Shown piece by piece: positions 31,323 to 39,383 of a DNA stretch of 64,000 nt. Numbering within the stretch: the stretch's first letter is position 1; each line of letters begins with the position of its first letter. The DNA is from Xenorhabdus bovienii SS-2004. GTDB lineage: Bacteria; Pseudomonadota; Gammaproteobacteria; Enterobacterales; Enterobacteriaceae. The DNA is taken from assembly GCF_000027225.1 (NCBI RefSeq), contig NC_013892.1:4154001-4218000 (forward strand), read 5' to 3'. A program made the position numbers and the translations under genes. Below the pieces are notes generated by a model that did not search any database, was not told the origin of the DNA, and saw only the letters and a program-made list of their open reading frames with translations.

Positions 31323-31727
31323 GCCACTAAATCCCCATAAACCTATCCATGAATATTATTGCTTACAAAGTAAGCAGCAATGACGAGCAGTAATGAACAA
31401 TGATGGGCAATGATGGGCAATGATGGGCAATGTTACTCATGGTATTGACACGGTTTTATATGGTGTTACATGATTACTAACCCCACCTACCACACAAATA
31501 ACATAACGCACTGATATAATTAAAATAATTATCAGGTATTCGATTTTTATTCTAATCTTTAAAATTCATCACTAACCTTATTTTTTAATGGATTAAAATA
31601 GTTTCAATGGATTTTATGATTGTTTCAATGGATTCCATTCTTGGTGGAAATCGTGTTTTTTAAGCCCTAGAATGCTCCTAACACGTCACAACAGAGATAG
31701 GCATAACATAGGGAGGCCAGAAGCAGC
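31323..31727. other. Non-coding control region with direct repeats
   Basis: About 400 bp with no gene. It holds a 10-bp unit (TGATGGGCAA) three times in tandem at 31401-31430, and two copies of GTTTCAATGGATT at 31601-31613 and 31622-31634 with a partial third copy near 31586. The second group lies about 100 bp upstream of the AlpA-like gene and may be an operator for it. Confidence 0.5.
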
Positions 31728-31970
31728 ATGGTGAAGCAGAAAAACCCACGCATGAAAAATACAAGCCCATACCCTGAAATCGGTAATGCACGTAAACGCC
31801 ATACCGCAGACTTTCTGGGTATATCTGATTCAACGTTACACCGTTGGATTAAAGATAAAAAGATACCGCAGCCTTTTGAATTAGAGGATGGTTTTTTTGT
31901 CTTTGATGCAGCAGAAATACGTAAATGGGTAGAAAATAAAAAATCACGAAGAGAATCTATAGTTATATAA
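31728..31970 (+). CDS. AlpA/Vis-family DNA-binding regulator
   Basis: An 80-residue protein with a MerR-like winged helix: TADFLGISDSTLHRWIKDK is the helix-turn-helix and IPQPFELEDGFFVFDAAEIRKW is the wing and following helix typical of AlpA. In P4 the homologous Vis protein is an excisionase and transcriptional repressor. The ribosome-binding site GGAGG is at about 31711. It stands alone between two non-coding stretches with direct repeats upstream, consistent with autoregulation and a part in excision. Confidence 0.8.
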   Translation: MVKQKNPRMKNTSPYPEIGNARKRHTADFLGISDSTLHRWIKDKKIPQPFELEDGFFVFDAAEIRKWVENKKSRRESIVI

Positions 31971-32104
31971 ATTTATTTATAACTTTATTGATTTATCTTT
32001 ATGATAAATTAAATCTTATCCAACATAACTAACAAACCCAAAAACATCAATAAATAGGTGTTGAATTTTTACGCCCATATATAACCATAAAAAGGACACA
32101 GGTT

Positions 32105-32944
32105 ATGAATGAAGTATCATTCTATAAAGATGAAAATCTATCATATATCTTTAACTACAAGTTCATACCGTTTGAAGAGAACGGTAAAGATACTGGGTTT
32201 ATGATTCGAACTATTGAATTATATAAACTGGCAAAGATGAAAGATTCAATAAAAAAATTCACTGAACTCACAGGGTTTAACTTTGATAATCTGATCCCCT
32301 CTGTAGAGGAAATAAAACTTCTTATTAAGAGAGGACGAAGTGTTGTATCAAATTATTCAAAGCTTCCTGAAAAAGAGGATGCCGAGCTGAAAAGTATGGT
32401 TGACATATTAAGCAATGCTCAAAGCGGTAAAATAAAAAATCCTAACAGCTATTCTATCAGTAACCGAGCTTGGATTACAGATATGCACCACGCAGTAGAA
32501 AGGAAAGAAGACTCTATTAAGCGTGAGAGAGGTAAACTGGAGAAAGTGAATGGTCTCTATGGTTTACTATATCCGGTTATTGAATGGTTATTTTCTGAAA
32601 AAATAATGGGGTTTAAAAAAGAACTATTAGAATCTATCCCCAGAGAAACAGTGAATTTAAATGCTTTACTATCCGGAATGGATTGGGAACATAGTCGCGC
32701 ATGTAAACTAATTATATCAGCGACGGATGAGTTAGAACGTTGTATTAATAAAATCATTAGTCAATGTGTTACTCCAAAAGATAAATATACGTTAAATCAT
32801 ACTCCCGTTTATCAAAGTGATTACTATAAATTATATTACAGAAAAGAAAGTCATCATTTAAAGCATGTGTTAACCGCTGATGAATACGTTAATACCATGG
32901 TTAATGCTAAAAATAGAACTAAAGATAAATTGAGCTATATGTAA
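32105..32944 (+). CDS. Unknown protein upstream of the capsid genes, possible scaffold or size factor
   Basis: A 279-residue protein without a recognised family. It starts MNEVSFYKDENLSYIFNYKF, is charged and helical between about residues 40 and 170 (long Lys/Glu-rich stretches such as SIKRERGKLEKVNG), and has no signal peptide or membrane segment. It lies 20 bp upstream of the capsid gene and probably in one operon with it and the protease. Since the downstream gpO-like protein lacks the scaffold half, and P4 places its capsid-size gene sid in the late operon, a scaffolding or size-determining role is an attractive guess. I see no clear similarity to Sid. Confidence 0.55.
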   Translation: MNEVSFYKDENLSYIFNYKFIPFEENGKDTGFMIRTIELYKLAKMKDSIKKFTELTGFNFDNLIPSVEEIKLLIKRGRSVVSNYSKLPEKEDAELKSMVDILSNAQSGKIKNPNSYSISNRAWITDMHHAVERKEDSIKRERGKLEKVNGLYGLLYPVIEWLFSEKIMGFKKELLESIPRETVNLNALLSGMDWEHSRACKLIISATDELERCINKIISQCVTPKDKYTLNHTPVYQSDYYKLYYRKESHHLKHVLTADEYVNTMVNAKNRTKDKLSYM

Positions 32945-32964
32945 TTTAAAAAAAGGAAATTATT

Positions 32965-33984
32965 ATGTATATTACCGCCATTCCAGATGCGGCCAGAACT
33001 TTTCATGCCAATTTTACCCGTGGGGCTGAATACACCTCTAGCAATAGTAATACTTTTGCTATTTCTCCTCCCTCTGAAAATTTATTACGCGTTGCTATTT
33101 CAGATTCAAGTTGGTTTTTAAATAAATTGACGCTAGCGGATGTGAGCCAAGAAAACGGCGATACGGTTAATTTAGGAGATAATACCCTCCATACGGGAAG
33201 AGTTATTGACGGCCGATTCCATAAACGTGTCAACATGGAAGGTGCTCCTTATGCTTTAGAAGAAACAGATACCTGCGCTGCAATTTCTTATGAACAAATG
33301 TCACTCATTGCCAACAGTGGCAGTGGGGATGATGAACACTTTACTAAAATTATGTCTGACTTGTTTTCTAAAACGGTTTCGTTAGACATGATCAGAATCG
33401 GCTTTAATGGTGAATTCTGTGCCTATCCGACTCAACCCGATATCTATAAACGCGGGCAAGATGTTAATAGGGGCTGGCACGCAATAGCGAAAGAATTTAA
33501 TCAGGGTTCACAAGTGATCACCGATAAAATTTCCTTAGGCAAGAATGGGGATTTCCCTAATTTAGATGCTATTGCAAATTATCTTATCATCAAGAAAATC
33601 CCTGAAGAGTTCCGCGAAGATCCTCGCTTAGTGGTCTTGGTCGGTTCAGAACTGGCGGCACTCTATCGAGAGAAATTATTTAGTGCTTCGGATAAGGCGG
33701 CAGATATTCAAGCCAGCCAACTGGCACTCAGTACCATTGCGGGACGCTTTGCGCTCATTCCACCGTTTATGCCAGGTCGTCGATTGGTTGTGACTACATT
33801 AGATAATTTGCATATCTATACGCAAAAAAATACCCGGCGTTTCCGCGCGGAATTTGTCGATGAAAGACAGGTGTATGAACACAGTTATTTGCGTAACGAA
33901 GGTTACGGCTTAGGGGATGGCAACCTTTATGCCGCAGTTGATGAAAATGCGATCCACATTGAAGAAGGGGTATTTTCGCTATGA
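32965..33984 (+). CDS. P2-type phage major capsid protein (gpN-like)
   Basis: A 339-residue homologue of P2 gpN (357 residues), the HK97-fold shell protein. Alignable stretches are FHANFTRGAE near the N-terminus, SSWFLNKLTLADVSQENGD (P2: SSDFLTRINIVPVSE), MIRIGFNGE, LGKNGDFPNLDAI (P2: VGKGGDYASLDAL), EDPRLVVLVGSELAALYREK and RRLVVTTLDNLHIYTQ. The N-terminal region that gpO cleaves in P2 seems to be present. A GGAAA ribosome-binding site precedes the ATG. A satellite with its own capsid gene differs from P4, which remodels helper gpN. Confidence 0.88.
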   Translation: MYITAIPDAARTFHANFTRGAEYTSSNSNTFAISPPSENLLRVAISDSSWFLNKLTLADVSQENGDTVNLGDNTLHTGRVIDGRFHKRVNMEGAPYALEETDTCAAISYEQMSLIANSGSGDDEHFTKIMSDLFSKTVSLDMIRIGFNGEFCAYPTQPDIYKRGQDVNRGWHAIAKEFNQGSQVITDKISLGKNGDFPNLDAIANYLIIKKIPEEFREDPRLVVLVGSELAALYREKLFSASDKAADIQASQLALSTIAGRFALIPPFMPGRRLVVTTLDNLHIYTQKNTRRFRAEFVDERQVYEHSYLRNEGYGLGDGNLYAAVDENAIHIEEGVFSL

Positions 33985-34502
33985 GTGAATCGCAGTTAAT
34001 GACCACTTGGATTTGTGTTGCAACAGAGGGACAAACCATTGATAGACGTGTTATCGAAGCGCAATGGCTGAATGAAATAGCAGAAACCTACGATCCCAAT
34101 TATTACACCGCACTGATCTGGGAAGAGCATAACCGCAATCTCGATAATTTAGGGGAGGTACTCGCAGCCCGAACCGATGTCATTGATGGAAAAGCACGGC
34201 TCTATTTGCGATTAAGACCGAATCTAAAGCTCATGGAATATAACAGACAGGGGCAAAAATTATTTTGCTCTATCGAGGTTCAAGAGGATTTCCAAGGGGA
34301 GGGTATTTTTTATTTGGGTGGTCTTGCCGTTACAGACAGCCCTGCGAGTGTTGGAACAGACAGATTAAAATTCAGTATTAACCGTTCTCACTTTTCCCGA
34401 AAGAAAAGTAAGTTTTCGATTAGTTCACCGGTAGTATTTAACCTTTCGGATGGACTCAAGAATACGAAAAATCGTTGGTTTACAGCAATCTCCGCAGGTT
34501 AA
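33981..34502 (+). CDS. P2 gpO-like capsid maturation protease lacking the scaffold domain
   Basis: A 173-residue protein matching the N-terminal protease half of P2 gpO (284 residues), a serine protease that processes capsid, portal and scaffold proteins. The triad known in P2 (Asp19, His48, Ser107) corresponds here to D21 in TIDRRVIEAQ, H50 in LIWEEHNRN and S97 in LFCSIEVQ; GGLAVTDSPASVGT matches P2 LVGLAVTDDPASLGT. The C-terminal scaffold half is absent: after about residue 130 there are only 40 basic residues. It overlaps the capsid gene by four bases. In P2 the order is O then N; here it is reversed. Confidence 0.85.
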   Translation: MSESQLMTTWICVATEGQTIDRRVIEAQWLNEIAETYDPNYYTALIWEEHNRNLDNLGEVLAARTDVIDGKARLYLRLRPNLKLMEYNRQGQKLFCSIEVQEDFQGEGIFYLGGLAVTDSPASVGTDRLKFSINRSHFSRKKSKFSISSPVVFNLSDGLKNTKNRWFTAISAG

Positions 34503-34509
34503 CTCTTTT

Positions 34510-34535
34510 GCCCAGTTTAGGCTGGGCTGTTTTCT
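34510..34535 (+). terminator. Terminator after the capsid-protease operon
   Basis: Stem GCCCAG/CTGGGC with a 6-base loop followed by TGTTTTCTC, starting 8 bases after the protease stop. It closes the 32105-34502 operon. Confidence 0.7.
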
Positions 34536-34644
34536 CATCCCTATCAACTTCGTAGTTTAAGCCGATTTTAATCATGAAAATAAAAAGGTTGCATCCGTCT
34601 GAACGGTTGGGCTATATTGGAAACACGTTAGCAAAATCTAACGT

Positions 34645-34800
34645 CAGGCGTGGAAACCTGAGAATAGTAAAGGCGACAGTAGACGCCACATGCGTCTTTT
34701 TTTGTGTCGTAAATAATGCCTATCTAATGGCGGCCTACGCCTATCTGAATTCAATGGTGGCGTTGTCGGAGCACCCGAAAGGGTGGCTGGTTTCCTTTAC
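34645..34800 (+). ncRNA. P4 CI / P1 C4-like immunity RNA region
   Basis: A structured leader upstream of the Icd-like and primase genes. It contains GGAAACC at 34652-34658 and its exact complement GGTTTCC at 34789-34795, a terminator-like hairpin (GACGC/GCGTC plus a T-run) at 34682-34703, and a CACCC/GGGTG hairpin just before GGCTGGT. In P1 and P4 a small antisense-type RNA (C4, CI) with this position and layout pairs with the leader and stops expression of the downstream icd or alpha genes. A diverged relative lies at 57276-57420. Exact RNA ends are not determined. Confidence 0.55.
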
Positions 34801-34894
34801 TACCAGTATTTCCACCTCTGATAACGTCACCGCCCCTATTGAGCGTGGAAACTCTGGCGGTGATCACTTTTACAAAGTAAAGGAGATCATCTTT

Positions 34895-35086
34895 ATGATG
34901 ACAGTCCCTACCCAAACTCAATTTAAATTTATATTCCTGTGCGTAAAACGTTCTGATACTACCGCTAAACCATTCCGTATAGAGGCTACAGCGCTAGATG
35001 AACACAACGCAAGAATACTGCTTGTTCATGATTTTGTTCTCTTGTTTGCAGGGCGTTTACCTGTGCAGCCAAAGAGAGAGAATTGA
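34895..35086 (+). CDS. Icd/Ash-like host cell division inhibitor homologue
   Basis: A 63-residue product whose core FKFIFLCVKRSDTTAKPFRI followed by ARILLVHDFVLLFAGRLPVQ matches the Phage_ASH/Icd-like family found upstream of P1 ant and P4 alpha. In P1, Icd interferes with host septation. The frame is open back to 34574, but that part overlaps the immunity RNA region; the ATG at 34895 has a strong AAGGAG ribosome-binding site and gives the family length. The stop overlaps the next start region, so it is coupled to the genes leading into the primase. Confidence 0.75.
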   Translation: MMTVPTQTQFKFIFLCVKRSDTTAKPFRIEATALDEHNARILLVHDFVLLFAGRLPVQPKREN

Positions 35087-35088
35087 TC

Positions 35089-35307
35089 ATGACAAATACA
35101 ATCCATAAAAATGCCGTCATTTCTGCTACAGGCGAAAAGCAGCTATTAAGAGTGGCGCAGATGACGGCATTTCTCGCCGAATTATTAAATAACAGCGAAG
35201 GGAAGCCTATTTCAAGCGAAGGCATGGCAGTCGTCATGGAGTGTTTATCAGAACAAGTTGAACTCATTATTGAGGAAAGCAGCCTAATGAACAGGGATAT
35301 TAAATAA
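35089..35307 (+). CDS. Small satellite protein of unknown function
   Basis: A 72-residue acidic, helical protein (MTNTIHKNAVISATGEKQLL at the start) between the Icd-like gene and the primase gene. Its start follows the Icd stop by two bases, and its stop overlaps the primase start (TAATG). Proteins of this size and position are common in P4-like alpha operons, where one is an antirepressor (epsilon), but I cannot assign that role here. Confidence 0.6.
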   Translation: MTNTIHKNAVISATGEKQLLRVAQMTAFLAELLNNSEGKPISSEGMAVVMECLSEQVELIIEESSLMNRDIK

Positions 35308-38021
35308 TGAATAATCAAAACTATCCAGACGCTTCAACGATACCAACAAGCATACCTTCCGTGACGGATATCGTTAAGGCAGCCAACGGGCGTTGGTATT
35401 ATATTTTAAGCAATTTAGGGGTATCTGTACCCGAAAATAACAAGCATGGAGCTTGCCCTAAATGTGGTGGCAAAGATCGCTTTCGATTTGATGATAAAAA
35501 CGGTAAAGGAACGTGGTTTTGTAATCACTGTGGCAGCGGTGACGGACTCGATTTAATTAAACTGGTGACAGGTCAAGATATTAAAACGACGTGTTTCGAA
35601 ATCAATAAAATACTCCTCTTACCTGAGTTTAAAAAAATAACGCCAACCAGAATAAAAAAGGCTAGCGCACAAAAAGGTATCGAGCTATTTGAAAAACTGA
35701 AAGCCTTATGTCTTTCAGGCGAAAGCCAATATCTCTCAAACAAAGGCTTAACCAATCATCAATATTTAATTACGCAGCAACAATATACGCAAGGTGGGAT
35801 TATTTTTCCAACTGGATCACTTTTATTGCCATTAGTTGATAACCAAGTTTCAATTAAAGGCGGGCAATTAATCAGCCCGAAAGGGGAAAAGAGCCTGTTA
35901 TCCGGTTCTGTGCTTTCAGGTTCATTTATTGTCGTCGCTGATAAGACGGATAAAAACATTGAACAGGTGGTGATTACAGAAGGTTTTGCCACAGGGTTAA
36001 GCCTGTCAAAAGTGATTGATGCTTTCATTGTGGCGGCGGTTGCTGCCACTAATCTGGTTAAAGTCGCACAACAGTTGAGAGAACGATGGCCACAGGCAAA
36101 AATTATTATTGCCGGTGATAACGATTTTATTGATGGCAAGGAAAACACGGGCAAGTTATGGGCAGAAAAAGCGGCTAAGGCGGTCGATGGTTGGGTAACT
36201 CTGCCACCTACTCACTATAAAGCGGATTGGGATGATTACCGACAAGAAAACAGTGACAACAAGGTAAAAGAGGCTTTCTTTGAAGAAATGATCTACTGCG
36301 GAAAAGATAAAGCCTATTTACCTCAAGGTTTTCGACTCACTCAAGAATATTTATGGTATGACAAGCTTGTCAATAAATCGGATGGTGATACCGAAGTCAG
36401 GAACATCAAAATTAGTAGCCCGATAAAAGTGACTGCAATTACCTGTGATGCTGACAGCAGTAATTACGGACGTTTATTAGAATGGGAAGATACTTACGGT
36501 AATTGCCGTAAGTGGGCTATGCCGATGGAAATGTTAAGCGGAAGCGGTGAAGAATTACGCCGAGTGCTTTTGGTGAACGGGCTATCCTATATCAATACTT
36601 CAGGGCAGGCACGGGCGCACTTGATGGAATACATATCACTGTGTCGACCAGAGAAAAAGGTTACTTGTGTCAATAAAACTGGGTGGCACGGTAATGTGTA
36701 TGTTTTACAAGATGAAGTTGTCGGTTCAGGTGCGGATTCCGTTATTTTGCAAACCTCCAGTGTCCAAGGCAAAGATTTTAGAGTGTCGGGCACAAGTGAA
36801 GAATGGAGAGAACACATAGGCAAATATTGCACAGGAAACGCAAGACTCGCCTTTTCCGTGAGTTTAGCCTTTGCCTCATCATTACTGAAATTAGTTGGTG
36901 TAGGTGGCGGTGGCTATCACTTAAAAGGTGAATCCACGGATGGTAAGACAACCACAATGAAAGTGGCTGCGTCTGTCTGTGGTGGAACAGATTACTGGTA
37001 TACATGGCGAGCCACTGGCAATGCGCTTGAAGGTACAGCCTGCCGCCGCAATGATGCAACATTGATGCTAGACGAAATCAGAGAAGTTGACGGGCGTGAG
37101 GCGGGTAATATTGCCTATATGCTGGCAAATGGTCAGGGTAAGGCCAGAGCGAAAACAGACGGAAGTGTCAGAGAAACCAACCGCTGGAATTTACTTTTCT
37201 TATCAACAGGGGAACTCTCTTTAGTTGAACATGCGGCGAATGCGGGCGAACGCACTTATGCAGGTGTGGAAGTGCGTATGATCCAAATTCCGAGTGATTC
37301 AGGTAAACACGGTGTGTTTGAAGACTTACACCAGTTTGCCAGCGGTAAATCACTGGCTGAGTACCTTGAACAGGCCGTGACTAAATATCATGGCTCACCG
37401 TTCCGCGATTGGCTGAAATACCTCACTCATGATCTGACATCTATCTCAGGAACGGCTAAAGCCTTATTGAAAGAATATACCGCAAACATGATGCCAGAGA
37501 ATGCAGGTAATCAGGTTGGTCGCGCAATTACCCGTTTTGCCCTTGTTGCTATGGCGGGGGAAATCGCAACACGAGCAGGAATTACAGGTTGGCAACAAGG
37601 GGAAGCGTATGCAGCGGCTGAAAAATGTTTAGCGGCATGGATGAAAGAGCGGGGACACACCGCGAATCAGGAAGATATTACGGCATTGGAGCAAGTGACC
37701 GATTTTATTTCACGTAACCAATTCAGCCGCTTTGCGGATTGGTACGATGAGAATAGTCGCCCTCTCAATATGATGGGCTTTCGTCGCGTTGAAAAAGGCA
37801 CTGCAAATCAAGATCCAACTGTTCAATTTTATGTTTTATCCTCCGCATGGAAAGAGATATGCAAGGGCTTTGATTCGCGCAAAGTAGCCCGTTTGTGTGT
37901 TGAAAAGGGTTGGTTAGAAGCAGGCAAGGACGGCAGGATACAAACGAGTATACGCCTACCAGAAATAGGGCTTAAACGGGTTTACTTATTTAATAGTGAC
38001 GTCTTAGGTTCTGCCGAATAA
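35307..38021 (+). CDS. P4 alpha-like primase/helicase replication protein
   Basis: A 904-residue replication protein. The N-terminal zinc-binding primase domain has CPKCGGKDRFRF with WFCNHCGSGDG; a TOPRIM domain follows, with VITEGFATGLSL (catalytic Glu) and IIIAGDNDF (acidic pair) around residues 220-275; the C-terminal half is a DUF927-type helicase with Walker A GESTDGKTTTMK near 550 and Walker B TLMLDEI. P4 alpha combines primase, helicase and origin binding in one protein of similar size. The repeat cluster right after the gene is the likely origin. It is the last gene of the operon under the immunity RNA. Confidence 0.9.
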   Translation: MNNQNYPDASTIPTSIPSVTDIVKAANGRWYYILSNLGVSVPENNKHGACPKCGGKDRFRFDDKNGKGTWFCNHCGSGDGLDLIKLVTGQDIKTTCFEINKILLLPEFKKITPTRIKKASAQKGIELFEKLKALCLSGESQYLSNKGLTNHQYLITQQQYTQGGIIFPTGSLLLPLVDNQVSIKGGQLISPKGEKSLLSGSVLSGSFIVVADKTDKNIEQVVITEGFATGLSLSKVIDAFIVAAVAATNLVKVAQQLRERWPQAKIIIAGDNDFIDGKENTGKLWAEKAAKAVDGWVTLPPTHYKADWDDYRQENSDNKVKEAFFEEMIYCGKDKAYLPQGFRLTQEYLWYDKLVNKSDGDTEVRNIKISSPIKVTAITCDADSSNYGRLLEWEDTYGNCRKWAMPMEMLSGSGEELRRVLLVNGLSYINTSGQARAHLMEYISLCRPEKKVTCVNKTGWHGNVYVLQDEVVGSGADSVILQTSSVQGKDFRVSGTSEEWREHIGKYCTGNARLAFSVSLAFASSLLKLVGVGGGGYHLKGESTDGKTTTMKVAASVCGGTDYWYTWRATGNALEGTACRRNDATLMLDEIREVDGREAGNIAYMLANGQGKARAKTDGSVRETNRWNLLFLSTGELSLVEHAANAGERTYAGVEVRMIQIPSDSGKHGVFEDLHQFASGKSLAEYLEQAVTKYHGSPFRDWLKYLTHDLTSISGTAKALLKEYTANMMPENAGNQVGRAITRFALVAMAGEIATRAGITGWQQGEAYAAAEKCLAAWMKERGHTANQEDITALEQVTDFISRNQFSRFADWYDENSRPLNMMGFRRVEKGTANQDPTVQFYVLSSAWKEICKGFDSRKVARLCVEKGWLEAGKDGRIQTSIRLPEIGLKRVYLFNSDVLGSAE

Positions 38022-38052
38022 TCAGGATAAAACTGACTGTCTTATATTTAAT

Positions 38053-38241
38053 GTGTAACAGTGGTAACACTGGTAACAACCAGTTATATCAAGGCTTACC
38101 ACTGTTACCAGTCAATTTTGGGGAGTGGCAACAACTGGTAACAAAAATAGGCTGTTACCACTTGTTACCAGTTCGTTTTTTGGAGTGGTAACACATTAAT
38201 CTCTTTTAAATCAACGCTGTTACCAGTGTTGCCAGTGTTAC
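38053..38241. repeat. Iteron cluster, probable satellite replication origin
   Basis: Within about 190 bp the hexamer GGTAAC or its complement GTTACC occurs eight times exactly (starting at 38063, 38072, 38104, 38137, 38154, 38164, 38187 and 38219), with near copies such as GGCAAC and GTTGCC between them. Both orientations are used, often in the context CTGTTACCAGT. The stretch is non-coding and lies directly after the alpha-like gene. P4 replication needs alpha binding to short iterons at ori and crr, so this is the best origin candidate. Confidence 0.65.
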
Positions 38242-38312
38242 TACTGAAAATGGAAAGGTAGTTATTTAACTGGCTTTATTCTGGCAGGCAATTGATGTGA
38301 GGATTATCAACA

Positions 38313-38525
38313 ATGAAAGTATTAAAAGTATATTGCCCAGAGTGTGACGGACAGGCAACAATCAAAAAAATCAAAACGCAAGAATTGAATAACATACCGG
38401 AAATTTATTGTTGTTGTAATGATGTTGAATGTGGTCATACATACGCTTTAACCCTAAGTTTTTCACATTCGATACGTCCTAGTAAGTTGGTACAAGATTC
38501 ACGTAATCATGTATTGAAATTGTAG
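38313..38525 (+). CDS. Ogr/Delta-type zinc-finger late transcription activator
   Basis: A 70-residue protein with the Ogr/Delta layout: VYCPECDGQATI near the N-terminus and CCCNDVECGHTYALTLSFSHSI after it, giving the zinc ligands CPxC and CxxxxC. P2 Ogr and P4 Delta activate late promoters by contacting RNA polymerase alpha; P4 Delta also turns on helper late genes. Its presence supports dependence on a P2-like helper. The gene stands alone, after the iteron cluster, with a TGAGGA ribosome-binding site. Confidence 0.85.
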   Translation: MKVLKVYCPECDGQATIKKIKTQELNNIPEIYCCCNDVECGHTYALTLSFSHSIRPSKLVQDSRNHVLKL

Positions 38526-39110
38526 CAATCTGAGAAATAGCATCAATAATTTTATGGGAAGAATTATCAGATGCAGAACGCGAAATTTCACACAATTTCA
38601 GTTTACATTTCCTCCTACCCTGCATAGAGACTGACTTTTAGTTTTTATGTTGGGTTTCCTACCAAGTAAAAATCTCACGTAAAATAGAAAAAGTATTTTA
38701 TTTCAATGAAATACAATTTATCACCCAGAATGTAAACGAATAGAAAACTGAAATTTGCTGAAATTCTTTTCACTCATTTCAGTTTGAGATTTTTCTCACA
38801 CAGCGAGTACTGGCACGGTCTGGCGATTTGGTTTGTAGAATTTTAAAACTGAAAAAACTTTTTGATCCAAAACGTGCAGGCGGGTGCGGTGTAGTGCGTT
38901 TTACGTCGGGTTTACGTTTATTTCGTGGGGATTACGTGGCGTAGGCGTGATGTAGTGACGTGAACCAAATGAATCCATCTAGACCGCAAAATTTTATCTG
39001 CGTAGCTTAGCGTGCGATTGGTTGCGTTATATGAAGATGTAAAAGTCACCGTTAAAGGTGAGCCGTGCCGAGATCTGAGTTGTTGAATAATCACCCAAGA
39101 AATGTACAAT
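38526..39110. other. Non-coding end region of the satellite
   Basis: About 600 bp without a gene. The left part is AT-rich with several TTTCAGT/ACTGAAA motifs in both orientations (38590-38850). A GC-rich island at about 38873-38960 (GTGCAGGCGGGTGCGGTG followed by several TTACGT/TACGT motifs) stands out and might be a packaging site. From 39008 the sequence belongs to the phd-doc module and is duplicated at 42211. Confidence 0.4.
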
Positions 39111-39383
39111 TAATATGTACAGATTTGGAGGAATATTATGCGTACATACACCTCAACTCAAGCCCGTGCCAACATCGCGGAAGTGTTGGACACAGCGGCT
39201 CACGGTGAACCTGTTGAAATCACTCGTCGAGACGGTAGTTCAGCGGTCGTTATCAGTAGAGCTGAATTCGATGCTTGGCAAAACGCTAAGCTGGATGCAG
39301 AGTTCGATTCGATTATGCAACGTCATGGGCATACGATAGAGGCACTGACAAATCGATGATATGGGTCAGCGCACAGGAAGTTA
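39008..39383 (+). repeat. Duplicated segment with phd and doc start, copy 1
   Basis: About 376 bp almost identical to 42211-42588: promoter region, the whole antitoxin gene and the first codons of doc. The TCACC/GGTGA hairpin near 39048 and the TGTAC..GTACA dyad near 39103 are in both copies. Confidence 0.85.
39138..39359 (+). CDS. phd: Phd/YefM-family antitoxin
   Basis: A 73-residue antitoxin starting MRTYTSTQARANIAEVLDTA, the DNA-binding Phd fold, with EITRRDGSSAVVISRAEFD next and a flexible C-terminus that would wrap the toxin. Its stop overlaps the doc start (ATGA). An inverted repeat TGTAC/GTACA just upstream is a likely operator for autoregulation, with a GGAGGAA ribosome-binding site. 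The module sits at the right end of the satellite and could stabilise it. Confidence 0.88.
   Translation: MRTYTSTQARANIAEVLDTAAHGEPVEITRRDGSSAVVISRAEFDAWQNAKLDAEFDSIMQRHGHTIEALTNR

Noticed and set aside
31401..31430. Tandem 10-bp repeats as a possible CRISPR array
   Set aside because: Units are directly adjacent with no spacers and far too short; no cas genes are in the window.
32040..32104. Ogr/Delta binding site (TGT-N12-ACA) upstream of the capsid operon
   Set aside because: I could not find a convincing match at the expected distance; late control of this operon by the Ogr-like protein is therefore only inferred.
34574..34894. 107-codon N-terminal extension of the Icd-like protein
   Set aside because: It overlaps the structured immunity-RNA leader, and the internal ATG at 34895 has a strong ribosome-binding site and family-typical length.
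38918..39109. 63-codon minus-strand frame
   Set aside because: It lies in the repeat-rich satellite end region and across the duplicated phd promoter; no family resemblance.
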